Below, piece after piece: positions 12,587 through 24,621 of a DNA stretch of 64,000 nt. Under the pieces are notes generated by a model. That model had not been told where the DNA came from, ran no database searches, and saw only the letters and a list, made by a program, of their open reading frames with translations. The DNA comes from Saururus chinensis (lineage: Eukaryota > Streptophyta > Magnoliopsida > Piperales > Saururaceae). Where the stretch lies: assembly GCA_035235625.1 (NCBI GenBank), contig CP141145.1:39412668-39476667 (forward strand). Direction: 5' to 3'. Position 1 is the first letter of the stretch, and each line of letters opens with the position of its first letter. The position numbers and the translations under genes are program-made.

Positions 12587-13600
12587 GGCAATATGGCAAC
12601 TCCTTCCCTAACAGGATTTTACGTATTCCCAACTTTCACTTCTCTCCTATTTTCTCGTATGTTGGTCTCTTGGCCTTCTATGTTTGCTAGTGTTCCCTCT
12701 TTAAAAGACCCTCACTCCCCCACCCCAACTCCCTATCCCACATCCACATCTTCACGATTATTGGCAAATTATCATTACTTTAAATATGTGTGTGTTTTGG
12801 GTGATCACTAAGGAATAGCAAGTTAATATATTTCCACTTCATGTGAGTCGAGGTGAAAAATGTTTCAGTGATGTTAAGAATGATACGTCAAAACTCTACT
12901 TCATCTTTTCAACACCAATGATAAGGAGGACCCATAAAAATATTAACTCATCAATGGTGTTAAGAAGATGAAGTAGAGTTTCGATGTGTCTTTCTTAATG
13001 TCAAAATAGCATTACTTGAGTGGGGGTGTTTGTTTAGTTTGACGAGTTGGTGTTTGCCCTCCATCACGTGTATTCCATGTCTGTCTTTCCTAGCATATTG
13101 GATAAGATTGGGACGGAATGTAGAGTTGGCCCTTCAAGTGGATGTTGTTGTTTGGAGTTGGAGTTTGAGGTCCTTCGATGTGGAGGTGGTCTTCTAGCGA
13201 TGTCATCTGGGGGACAATATGTTTCTCATTTCATGTGTAATCGTGTTTGTTTCGAATTGTGACTTTGTTTCTCTAGCTGTAGTTACAGATTGTTAAATCT
13301 TGTGGGAGGTTATATCTAGCTTCTTGTGACCCATGTGTTTATAGTGAGTTTATGTTGCATAGCTATGCATATTTACTAAATTGTTCCTTGCCCCTTTGTG
13401 GGCCTTTGTTATCAAAAGAAAAAAAAGTAATACCCCTAAGGGAGGGAGCCGAGGGAAAAAGTTGAGGAAGTTTGAAGTAAATGATAAAACTAAGAATATT
13501 TCTTTAAAAAAAACTCCACATCAGCATACACAACTTAGATGACCTATATGTCATATTGAAGAAATGACCTCATAGTTAATTAATTATATGTTACATAATA
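12587..13600. other. Intergenic spacer with one foldback
   Basis: This spacer lies between LTR-C copy 1 and the nested block. No gene is recognisable; the 13047-13262 open frame has no family motif. The only structured feature is the inverted repeat at 12860-13008, listed separately. Confidence 0.5.
12860..13008. repeat. Long foldback hairpin (MITE or hairpin-RNA locus)
   Basis: Arms of about 60 bp (12860-12922 and 12946-13008) are inverted copies of each other, with the core AAACTCTACTTCATCTT and AACACCA..TGAT matched on both sides of a loop of about 25 nt. Similarity is roughly 85 percent and fades outward. A foldback MITE is the simplest reading. A transcript through it would make a hairpin of the length that Dicer-like enzymes process. 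Confidence 0.65.
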
Positions 13601-13850
13601 CTTCCTTCATCTTAAATTAATAGTTCTATTTGGTAAAAAAAATTATTCTATATTAATAGTGTAACGACCCATTTTCCAATTATGCTTAACCCGAGGGGTT
13701 AAGGGTAATTTAGTAATTTGAAATCAATGTTAGGGGGTTTCATTAGATAAAATCCCCATATCCGAGTAGAGCTTGGAGTAACGAGTGTAACAAATCGAAG
13801 AACGCGTGAAACGGAGGTCGGGAGCGAAAGCTATGACCTCGGGAAGCGTG

Positions 13851-15272
13851 TGATCGTTTATAATTAAACCCTTTGCAAGTGTACAAGGTAATTGTACTAG
13901 GATAAGTATTTAAGGGTTGTCGAACCTCAGGGACGGATGGATTATCACTAAATCTAAAAAGGAATTTGCTGATTGAAAATTAAAACAAACTTAAACTTAA
14001 ATTAAGCAAAAGAAAGAAATCAACTAGTTTAAAAGCAAGAGATTAATATGATGGAATTTACTTAGGAAATTGAATTCACTATAGAACCATAACAATTCCT
14101 TAACTTTTAATCTAAATCTAGTGTGAACATGAACAAGTATTCTCAGCTACAAGCTAGAATTACTTCAAAAAGAATCATTAATTAACTTCCATGGCATGAA
14201 CTATCTTCGACAATAGCACGGATCATCTACACTAAACTAGCTATAGGCATGACCCGTCTAATCTTAGTATAACTCATCCAAGTCATTAATTATCTGAATA
14301 TTAAAACTATTGTATGACCATCTCATCTAAATCACAGAAATTAGAATTGATGCAAATATCAAAACCATATCAATCTATCATCTACAAGACAATAAATCAA
14401 CATAGATTTGAAGAAACATTAAAAGCTCTTCCATTAAAAAGGAAATCCATATCATACAATTGTCATCATTCACAACTGAGATCTAAATTAAAAAGAAAAG
14501 AAAACTGAAACTTATCTATAGCTTCATCAACTCCTAAGTACAAGAAAAGTCTAGCCTTCCATGGTAGAAGAAAACACTTGAATCTCCATTGAAAGCTTTG
14601 AGTTCTCTTCCATCTTCTTCTTCTTTTTTTCTCTGAAGAAAATCTACTAGAATCCCCCAATTCTAAGCCAAATATGTCTTTTTATAGGCATAAGTTCCGT
14701 AGGAAGAAGTCCAATATGAAAAGGATTGGAATTTGGGTCAAACAAGGAAACTGCACGTTATGCCGATCGATCGCCCTGCATGCCAGATCGATCGGCTACA
14801 CTGTATTTTCATCTGAATTCACGTTATCCCGATCGATCGGTAAGTGACCCCGATCGATCGGCTACAGTGTTTCTGTTTTCCTGGACTGTTCATATTCTGT
14901 TCATTAAGCTTTCCTTCGTGTCCATATTAATTTCTAACTTGTTTATAACTCCGAAAAGTTGTCCAAATCACTTTAAAGCATGTGAAGACTATTTTTAAGC
15001 ATTTCAAACATTGTCCAAGTACTTCAATAAGCGCACTTTACCTACAAAATATAAAATACCTTATTTTAGACATGTAGAATATAATTAAAATTCCAACTTT
15101 GTTTAAATACACATCTAAACTACTAATAACTACAAAATTATTAATAATTAAACTAAAATACTAATATTTATCTTAATCTAAATAAACTATAATTAACTCT
15201 AAATTAACCTAATCTATACTAGCAAATAAGGTAAAAAGGCATATAAAATAGATATAGATTTCATACTTATCA
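13851..15272 (+). mobile_element. Solo LTR-like element, family B (1.4 kb)
   Basis: It starts TGATCGTTTATAATT and ends TACTTATCA, with perfect 5-bp target duplications GCGTG on both sides (13846-13850, 15273-15277). It interrupts the antisense family-A LTR. Near the left end is a GCAAGTGTAC..TTGTCGAACCTCAGGGA stretch of a type seen in many plant LTR elements. A GATCGATC dyad module at 14762-14870 closely resembles one in family C. No protein-coding domains were found. The strand assignment follows the TG..CA orientation and is arbitrary. Confidence 0.75.
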
Positions 15273-17869
15273 GCGTGTCATATGGGTGAGACCTACATAA
15301 AAAGTGTGGGATAAACTACCCATGTGTGGTCTTATTTCAAAGGGCTTGTTGACACAAGTCCATCGGTAATAAGAATGTAAGGACTCTCATTCCTAAACCG
15401 GTTTTCGTTTCTTTTTAATTATCAATTATTGCATGGTTAACTCATTTTCTTATTATTTCGGTGGTTTCGTAAATAAATAATGTTTATGATGGTTTTAATC
15501 AAAAATCAACTGTACAATTAGTAGTTTTAAGTGATTTGAGTCAAATGTGAATTTTTGGGATTTTTTTGAATTTTTACTATTATTTTCAAAAACTAGGGTT
15601 TGGCGGGACCTTGTGGACCCTACCGTTGAAATTTGGGTTTTTGTGTCAAATTAACCTAGACATCAACACAATCCCTTATAAAAAATTTCCTAATTTTTTC
15701 AGGTTTTATTAGTGCTCAAATAACTAAATTACCCATTTTTAGCCTATTTTTCTATTCATACCCCACAATTTACCCATACACACCTCAAAACTTACTATAA
15801 AAGGCAAGACTTGAGCAATTTCCATTTTTGGGAATAGGCTGAAGAGGATAGGTCAGGCCTAATCCCCATTTAGGCCTAATTTGGAAGGTGTTTAAGGTAA
15901 GTCCCTTCTAATTAAGCATCAAATCTTATCTTTTCTCTTAATCTCTTCTAGATCTACCATTTTCCCTTTGTTTTGATTCGTTTTTAAACATCAAAACTAC
16001 TTATTTGCATCTTTACTTCAAACCCTAGCTCTTAAAATCCAATTTTTATGTTCAACAAGCCCTAAATCTAAGTTTTTAATTAGGGTTTTCTATGTTAAAT
16101 CGGTTTTAATGAAGTTTAATTCAAACTCTATGTCTTTGTAAGGTTTTCAAGAAGTGTGATCATCAAATCCAAGCCTAATCAAGGGATAAGGTAATGGACT
16201 TTCGAAATTTCAGTCTTGCTATGGTAAAACTCTTGATTTCATGGTTTATTTTGAATGAATTTACTTGATTTAGTGCTTTAATAGCATGATTAGTAAATGA
16301 TAATCTTTAATCCCGATTTCATAGAGTTTCATCTTGTTATGATTTAGATTAGCTTTCTAGAAGTTATGGTGGGATTTTATTGGCATTTAGGTTGTTAGAT
16401 GGAGATTTTAAGGTTTATCAATGGAGTTTCAGTTTGAAAATTCGAAATGAAGAAGAAGGTTGATTCTGCCTTGTTGGCGTTTGAATGGCCCTCCTGGGCA
16501 TTCGAATGGCAACGCTATCAGTTCGACAGATTTTCAGTTTAGCCTATCGAACAACCCTCCTGGGCGTTCAAACGTAAATACTGTAAATTCAAAATTTTCT
16601 TATTTAGTCGATCGAATAGCCTTCTGGGCATTCAAACGGCTACATGGCAGATTTTGTACTAAGTGCATGATGTTTATTTCGGTGATTCTACTTTAATATG
16701 CCAATTTTATATGAATGTGGAGTGTTTTGAGCTATAGTATGCTATTGGAAAGGCATATCATTGAAGTTATGAAGTTGAGGTATATATTTAGAGTTATGTG
16801 GAATGACTTATGGTTGGAGGTATGATGTTGGTATTGCTATCTTGAAGTTATGAATGGTTGATTCTCTATGGTTAAGTATATTTTCAGTAGAGCTACAACC
16901 TACTAATGGACTGATATGTCATGTTAGGATGTGGTTAATTGATGTGTTAATGTTAGTGAGCGTCATGGTTTAAGGATGAAGTGAATGATCTTATATGTGT
17001 TTAGCTTGTGGTTGAGCTTTGATTTGAGTTATGATTTCAATGATTCTTCTTCTATGATTTTCGCTGGAATTCATGATTTGATGATTTGATGTTAATTCAC
17101 ATGTGTAGTGTGGTAGTGAGTTAATTTCAAGCATGTTGATATGTATTGAGTGAAGTGCTTCTACTAGGTACATACACATGTGGAGTTTAATGATGATGTT
17201 GAAGCTTGATATTATAATTATGAATGATGCATTAGGGGCTAATGAGAGCACTTATCATGAATTAAGATTCATGTATGCCTTACCCATGTATGTACCATGT
17301 TGTATGCATTATGAAAATAGATTTTCAATTGAGGCTTTATCAAGGTTAATCGAATTTGATCGATTGGATGTAATGTGGTGAAATTGTGTGCCAGATTGAT
17401 CGGTCGTGACTTAATCGAAACTTAATTGGTCTGAAATGACATGTTTTGATTTGAGTTCCTGTGTGGAACGAGTGCACTCCCCGGGTTGAGTCTAGAGAAA
17501 TGGAATTATGTGGAGACGAGTTGTGTACTTGTCTTGCGGATTTGAGATTATTATTATGAGTGTCATCTGGACCCTGAGAATCCAATGTGGTATGCCGTGT
17601 GCACCCGCTACCACGTGTTCTAGGGTTCCCCGTGTGGGAACTCGGGCTCTCCCCTCCGCAGGAGATGTCCTTGGGCGAACACCCCTGCTCTAGATTCTTT
17701 GTGTGAGAATGGGACATCCTTGGCCAGGATCGTCTAGGGCGAGCAGCCTTAGGGATTGACAACCTCAAACTTCTTTAATTCTTGTGTAGAATTTTGGACC
17801 ATGACACGCCTTCATGGCCTTGTCTGTGTCCCATTTGTGTGACACTAAATTGTGATTACTCCTTGATAG

Positions 17870-18215
17870 AGGTTGATATGATGTGATGCATGATTGGATA
17901 TGTATGTTAGAGATACATTTCGTACAGGTTGATATGATGTTGAGGCATGATATGATATGTATGTTAGAGATACATTTCATGCAGGTTGATATGATGTGAT
18001 GCATGATTGGATATGTATGTTAGAGATACATTCCATGCAAGTTGATATGATGTTGAGGCATGATTTGATATGTATGTTAAAAATACATTTCATGCAGGTT
18101 GATATGATGTGATGCATGATTGGATATGTATGTTAGAGATACATTTCATGCAGGTTGATATGATGTTGAGGCATGATTTGATATGTATATTAGATATACA
18201 TTTCATGCAGGTTGA
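17870..18215 (+). repeat. Expanded tandem array, six units in three dimers
   Basis: Units start near 17870, 17926, 17983, 18039, 18096 and 18152. Odd units carry GATGTGATGCATGATTGG and even units carry GATGTTGAGGCATGAT. The array is therefore a higher-order repeat of about 113 bp present three times, unlike the three uniform monomers in LTR-C copy 1. All units end TATGTATGTTAGAGATACAT or a close variant. Confidence 0.85.
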
Positions 18216-18344
18216 TATGATGTGAACTACGTGGATTATATACTATGATGCAGGTTTAAATGATGTGTATGTGTGATCAGAAAATGTTACGTCTTGTCAA
18301 TCTTTGGTTTGAATAATGATATTGTTATGCAGTCGTATTGCCGA

Positions 18345-19586
18345 TGTAACGACCCGACCCGAGCCGGGCCCACAAAATCACTAATAGGAATTTTTAATTT
18401 TCCTTGTGCCAGGAATCAACATCTATGTGCGAGAGGTACAACGTTCATCTACGTACTATGGAGCTTTAAGGTTTCCCTGTACGTAGACTCAGATTATAAC
18501 GAACGTATACACACAACGGAGCTTTACAGTTTGCCATGTGTAAATCAAAACATATATTTATAATTAATTTGGATTGGGCCAACGTTGCCTTGCCGTTGGT
18601 TGCCTACGTACGTATTGGATATTATTCCAACACGATCGGATCCGAACGTAGTTCTGCCTAATGGCTACTATATACAACAAGTATCATAAAATCATATACA
18701 TATAACGTTTCTCCGAATATTTAATCGGAAGTATACAGAAACTCGTCATATATCAGAGTCAAGAGGACGTTAACAAACTAACATAATCGTACATCTCGCT
18801 TTACCACAGAGCGGGATTAAAATCACATTACATGTCTCGCTCTACCCTAGAGCAAGACAATACACATTATGAGCACACATCATGGCATATAAGCACACAC
18901 CATGGCATATAAGTATACATCATGGCATATAAGTACACATCATGGCATATGAGTATACATTATGGCATATCAGTACACATCATGGCATATGAGCACACAT
19001 CATGGCATATGAATACACATCATGGCATATAAGTACACATCATGACCCCCGAGCCTCCGAAACCGCGGCGCCGCTGTTTCGGCGGCGACGCCCGCCGAAA
19101 ATGCACGCGCCCGCGGTAACGCGCTGCGCGGGTCGCTCCCAAACATTACACGGGTCTCGCTCGTGTTTTGCGGTGCCGCCGAAATGCCACATCCGCGGTT
19201 CCGCAGGCGCGGCGCCGACTTTCACCTTTTTATTTTATTTTTATACTCAAAATTACAAACATGCGTATCTCCCTACCCCGGATTCGGATTCGCGCGTTCT
19301 AGGTACCGTTGGACTCGTATCATCGAGCCCTTCGATACAAACCCACTTAAAGCAATAAATTATGCTTTTTTAAAGTAGGTCCCACCTATATTGCACGTTC
19401 CTCAAATATCATAATTTCTGGTCCCGACCTCTGTTTTGCCCGTTCTTCGAATCGTTACGCTCGTTATGCCAAGCTCTACTTGGCTACGGGTATTTCATCT
19501 AATGAAAACCCTTAACATTAATCTCAGATTACCAAATTACCCTTAACCTTCCCGGGTTAAGCGTAACCAAACAACGGGTCGTTACA
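18345..19586 (+). mobile_element. Solo LTR, family A short copy, nested in LTR-C
   Basis: It starts TGTAACGACCCGACCCGAG and ends AACGGGTCGTTACA, flanked by GCCGA / ACCGA. The interrupted LTR-C sequence resumes exactly on either side when compared with copy 1 (TCGTATTTTTCGATG). At 1242 bp it is about 630 bp shorter than the other family-A copies, so it carries an internal deletion. It contains TCTCGCTCTACCC/TAGAGC inverted units, a CATGGCATAT tandem array (18860-19045) and a CpG-rich block (19060-19230). Confidence 0.85.
18860..19045 (+). repeat. CATGGCATAT tandem repeats (about 19-20 bp unit)
   Basis: About nine units of the form CACATCATGGCATATAAGTA follow one another with small variations. 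Traces of the same repeat occur at 21640-21700 in the sense family-A LTR, so the array belongs to the LTR family and is not an independent satellite. Confidence 0.85.
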
Positions 19587-20195
19587 ACCGATGCTAATAG
19601 TACATTAGAAAAACCATTGCTGAGTTTGTTTAAACTCACCCCTCTTTATTGTGTTTTGCTTTGGGGCTACGTGGCGCAATACGCAGACGGACAGGATCTC
19701 CTCTTTGAGGAAAGGTCGGAGACAACTTGGATGTAATTGTTAAGACTCTTTGTGACTTATTTTTTCTTAGTTTATGCTTTATGTTTAGAACCTTTGTGTA
19801 TGGTTCTCTGTTGAATTTATGTCACATTATACAGTTGTGTTGTCTAAAACCTATTTTAGAGCTAGAGTGGGCTATGGTTGATTAAGCATGTGGGTTTGAG
19901 ACTAGTTGTTTATTTTGAGTTAAGCAACTCTTTTTCTTTTTTACTTATTTACTCTTGCTCAAAGTGGTGTGCATACTCTGTATTTCTGTTAGGTTGCCCG
20001 TTTTTAGGGTTAAGACTTCTGCTAAACCGTATCTCAAGTCCCCTCGTCGCCCCCACGCACTTGACTGGCCCTTGGACCGGGTTCGACTCGGGTTGGGCAA
20101 CGTCGGGGAGTGACAAAGAACATGCGATTCGAACGTCAAGGTTGGAAGTTATCGCATTTGAGGTCAAGATATTATTTTAATAGAATAATATCATT

Positions 20196-20360
20196 TTGGA
20201 TAGGATCGATGGCGCAATGGATAAAATTACTGACGAAGCGGATAAGATTGATGATGCAAGTGGATAGGGTTGATAATGAAGCGGATAGGATTGATGACGC
20301 AAGCGGATAGGTTGCTGACAAAGCGGATAGGGTTGCTGACGAAGAGGATAGAATTGACAC
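20196..20360 (+). repeat. Tandem repeats (about 22-23 bp) in antisense LTR-A
   Basis: About six to seven imperfect copies of GCGGATAGGATTGATGACGCAA lie in tandem. A G-run of 14 bases follows at about 20438. This stretch belongs to the antisense family-A LTR. The repeat has no obvious counterpart in the two sense copies, so it may be a local expansion. Confidence 0.7.
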
Positions 20361-21078
20361 ATGTCAGCCTCACGTCTATCCAGTTTTTATATAAATATCA
20401 TCCAGAACATTTACTTTGGGAGGACGGAAACAGGGGGGCGGGGGGGGGGGGGGAATCTCTCCCATGTTTCTGTGTTCTCTCCAATATTTAGAAACTTCTA
20501 TTCTTCGTTTCTCACTCATTTTAAGTTTGATTCGAGTCATTCTTGAGACGTTCCTAGCTAATTCGAGGGTGATCTACACAATGACATGGTCCATCCTTCA
20601 AGTTGACATCCCTAGAAGGGGAAATGGCCTGGGGCGAGAGGAGGCTCTATTCGCCACCCTCCTGCCGCAAAGAGAGAGCAATGGCCCAGAGAGAAATGGG
20701 GGACTCCGTCCTCCGTCATGGGCTGCATCGTGGGTCATCTCCCGAAGTAGGGAAGGATCCGCCCTTCACCGAAGGGCCATGCAGTGTGAGAAACGCCCCG
20801 GGGAAAGGGACGTTCTGTCCATCACTTACAGGTGCAGAAAATGAGAAGTCTCCGAGAAAGGGGACAGTTGGTCAGTTGTCTTTTGGCATAAGGCAAGGAA
20901 CGTGCAAAGGTTAGAGGAGGCTATGTTCACTGTCTCCGGATTGGAAGGGGAGGACGCCTAAAAATGAATACCCCGAATATCGCTACCTCGCGAGACATTA
21001 GGGGAGTAAGCGTTTCTGACCTCCTATTTTAATTATAGAATGCATGTGCTAGATAGGGTATATGCCATGCCTTGATAT

Positions 21079-24000
21079 TGTAACAACCCGACCCGAGTTG
21101 GGCCCACAAAATTACTAATAGAAAGTTCTTCTTTTCTTTGAGCTAGGAATCATTGTCTATGTGCGAGAGGTACAACGTTCATCTACGCACTACGAAGCTT
21201 TTAAGCTTCCTCGTACAAAGACTTAGGTTGTAACGAATGCATACACACAATGAAGCTTCATAGTTCATCGTGTGTAAAACAGAATTAAAACATAAATTTA
21301 TAATTAAATTGGATCGGGCTAACGTTGCCTTCCCGTTGGTTGCCTACATATGTATTGGATATTATTCTAACACGATCGGATCCGAACGTAGTTCTACCTA
21401 ACAACTACTACATACGTCAGATATCACAAAATTATATATGTTAAAATATGTATATACTGATATTTACAAAAATTTGTCATAAATCAGAGTCAAGCGAAAG
21501 TTAATAAACCAAAAACGTACATCTCGCTCTACCATCGAGCGGGATCATAACCACACATATACGTCTCGCTCTATCACTGAACCGATACCGAAAACACATA
21601 TTAGACGTCTCTCTCTACCCTAGAGCGAGACCACACATATCATAGCATATAAGCGTTCATCATGGCATATAGACACATAGCACAGCAAACATATAAATCA
21701 TAGCATAACTGTAACGCTCCTCGTATTTTCGAATAAAAGAAAACAATTTTTGAAAACGTAACAAAATATAATTACAAATGCCAAGGATCACCGTGTACTA
21801 AAACAGTAATTACAACATACTTTGTATTATACAAAGATTGTCAAAATTAGGCATCACGTGCCTTTGTACATTGGTCAATACAATAATTTACATAAGTACA
21901 AAAACAGTAGTACAAAACTTGTAATTTAAGGAAACCCTTCGTCGACTCCTTCAGAATCGAGTGAAACACCTGCAAAGTCTGAGGGTAGGTGAGTAAATTT
22001 ATACTCAGTAGGTCGAATTAAGTTCTAAGAATATGCTTCGTGCACATGCCATTTTTCTTTTTGGAAATCGTTCGAAAAACCTGAAAACACGATCACAGAA
22101 CATCGCGATACCAGACGACTTACACCCGCGCCCATGGGGCGACGCGAGACTGAAAGGAAGGGATTTACCCATGACATCCCAATCCTATGCGCGCCAGATG
22201 CCAAATTTGGCGGTATCCAAAATCATAATAATTCTTAGTCTGAAGAACCGAGAATTATTCAGACGGCACGATTGCCCAAAACTCGGAGAAATTTTTGAAA
22301 GGAGGAGACGATTTTGAAGTCAGAGCATTTGTTTTCATAAAGTAACAGAAAACTTTTAGTAAAACTTTAGCGAGTCAAAATCTCGGCATACGATTAGAAT
22401 TTAAAACTACCTACCTATAACACGTGCAAAATCTCCTCGTAGTGTAAAGAGAGTCCCGCCTTAATATATCAAACCTTCGAGCGAGAATTTCGGCATAATA
22501 ACCACTCCAACGCGTAGAACGCCCTTGATTTAGTAGGGTAGGGCTTTGGAACGGGTTAAAAAGGTTTAGGAATAGCCCAGAAACAGTAAAAAGATGAAAA
22601 GAGGATTAGGGAAGGGGCACATTTTTCAAGGTCTTAGAGGGGTCGTCTCAGGAAAATAACGCTTCCGGTGCGTAGAGCACCCTTGAATTAGTAGGAAACG
22701 GGTCTTGAAACGTGAAAATCGGACTTAAAACGGGTCGGGAATGGTGAAAACAGTGAAGGGGGCTGAAAATCGGGTGTGGGTGAAGAAGTGGCCGGAACAG
22801 GCATTTATAGGCGAGGCAGAGGCATATTCCGGTGGGCGCCGCTGCCGGAACAGGCGGGCACCCACCGGCGCCGCCACGAAAAACTGCCGGCGCCCACTGG
22901 CGCCGGCAAAACCGCGTTCGTCACCGCGAACGCACGGTTCGTCGTGCGTTTGGCGCGCACCATGCGGCACACACCGCGCGTTGCGCTGCACCGCGCCACG
23001 CCGTGCTGCGCCGAGTCGCGCCGCGCCGAAAAATAAAATATTATTTTATTATTTTTTAATTTCAAAAAATCCAAAAATTCCAAAAATTCTAAAAATCGTA
23101 ACTTCCTATCCCGAACTCCGATTTGCGTGTTCTTGGTACCGTTGAGTTCGTATTCACGAGCCCTACGATACTAGACTATTTAAGAACCTTCCACCTAAAT
23201 TTCGAATGTGGGTCCCGCCGGTCAAACACGTTTCCCGAGGTCGTGACTTTTGTTCCCGACCTCCGATCTTTGCGTTTTAAGACTTGTTACGCTCGTCTCC
23301 ACGAGCTCTAACCAAAACTTAGGAAAATTAAAAATAACAGAAAATCGTGTTAGAAATTAGGGTCATTACAATAACACACATCATAACTTAGCACATGTTG
23401 TTCTATAATTATAATGGAAGATCAGAAATGCTTACTTCCATCATAACTCATATGGTACCGGTATCTACGGACAGAACCTTGTCTTGCTCCGGGTCTCTTT
23501 TTCTTGTTCCAGTGTTCAGGCAGGGCCTCCCTTAGTCTTAGGGCATTTCCTCCTTATAAGATCGTCAGCTCAAAAAATGGAACCCACCATCACATAGAAC
23601 ACCTTCGATTTAGTCAAGAACGCCTCTTGAATCAACTAAATTGGAGTTAGGATAGTCACAAACAGAGAAAATAAAGTTGGTCAGTACAGGTAGAACATCT
23701 CCTTGTTTTGGGTGTTTTCTCTTCATACAATCACCAACTCAGAAAACGGAACCCTCCATCGCATAGAACATACTCAATTTAGTCAAGAACACCTCTTGAA
23801 TCGACTAAATCGGAGTTAGGATGGCCAAAAACAGAGAAAACGAAGTTGGTCGATGCTCGAAGGTAGCAGGCAGAACCTCTCCTTGTCTTGGAGTATTTTC
23901 CTCCTTATACGGCCTCCAACTCAAAGAAAGGACTGCGCCATTGCATAGAGCACGCTCGATTTAGTAGGAAAAGGGTCTTGAACGGCCTTAATCGGCCTCA

Positions 24001-24621
24001 GAACGGTCAAAAACGGGGGAGGAGAAGTTTTGGTTCGAAAAGAGAAGAAATGGGGGTATTTATAACCCCCGAGCCGTGCCAAAACCGCGACTACGCCGCT
24101 GGTTTCGGGCGGCGGCGCCCGCCGTAACACACGTGGCTCACTCCCGCGCATTACCCAGGTCGCGCCCACGCGAAATCGAGGCACACACGGAACTGTGGTG
24201 CACAAGGTAACGCAGGCGCGCATCACGCTGCTGCGCGCGCCGCGCGCCAGGTCACCCAAATTCTTTTTCTTTTTTTTTTATTCAAAACTTCAAACGCGTG
24301 TATCTCCCTACCCCGAATTCGGATTCGCGCGTTCTATGAATCATTCGACTCGTATCAACGAGCCCTTTGACACTAACCCACTTAAAGTAATAAATCATGC
24401 TCTTTCTAAGTGGGTCCCACCTATATTGCACATTTCTCAAATATCGTAACTTTCGGTCCCGACCTCCGTTTCACCTGTTCTTTGATTCATTATGCCCGTT
24501 TCTTTGAGCTCTACTCAAATACAGAGGTTTCAAAGGTTAAAACTATCTATAAATTATTAAAAAATTTACTAATTACCTCTAATCCCCTTGGTTAGATGTA
24601 ATCGAAAAGCGGGGTGTTACA
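21079..24621 (+). mobile_element. Solo LTR, family A sense copy (carries nested LTR-D)
   Basis: It starts TGTAACAACCCGACC and ends GGGGTGTTACA, with perfect GATAT target duplications (21074-21078, 24622-24626). It interrupts the antisense family-A shell, so a family member inserted into a relative in opposite orientation. It carries a complete family-D LTR at 21710. The net length without LTR-D and its duplication is 1877 bp. A near-duplicated block (AACTCAGAAAACGGAACCC.. and variants) repeats at 23570, 23740 and 23915. No protein domains were found. Confidence 0.85.
21710..23370 (+). mobile_element. Solo LTR, family D (1.66 kb), innermost layer
   Basis: It starts TGTAACGCTCCTCG and ends AGGGTCATTACA, with perfect ATAAC target duplications (21705-21709, 23371-23375). 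Its 3' third resembles the 3' third of family A (GTACCGTTGAGTTCGTAT.., CCCGACCTCCGATC.., TTACGCTCGTC), so A and D are related families. It includes a CpG-rich block at 22825-23030 with GGCGCC-rich inverted segments. No coding sequence was found. Confidence 0.8.

Larger units (their letters stand above)
15376..20115 (+). mobile_element. Solo LTR, family C copy 2 (carries nested LTR-A)
   Basis: It starts TGTAAGGACTC and ends GGGGAGTGACA, flanked by perfect AAGAA duplications (15371-15375, 20116-20120). It aligns end to end with 9350-12581, including the CTCACCCCTCTTT and CGCAGACGGACAGGATC blocks. A 1242-bp family-A LTR is inserted at 18345. Without it this copy is about 3.49 kb, longer than copy 1 mainly because the internal tandem array is expanded. 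The GATCGATC module at the position equivalent to 10451 has decayed (about 16470-16630). No gag-pol sequence is visible. Confidence 0.85.

Noticed and set aside
18860..19045. CRISPR-like array of CATGGCATAT repeats
   Set aside because: The spacers are not unique but part of the repeat itself. The array is inside a plant LTR.
20205..20285. tRNA-Arg-like start GATGGCGCAATGGATAA
   Set aside because: It is one unit of the GCGGATAG tandem array in LTR-A; no cloverleaf can be drawn.
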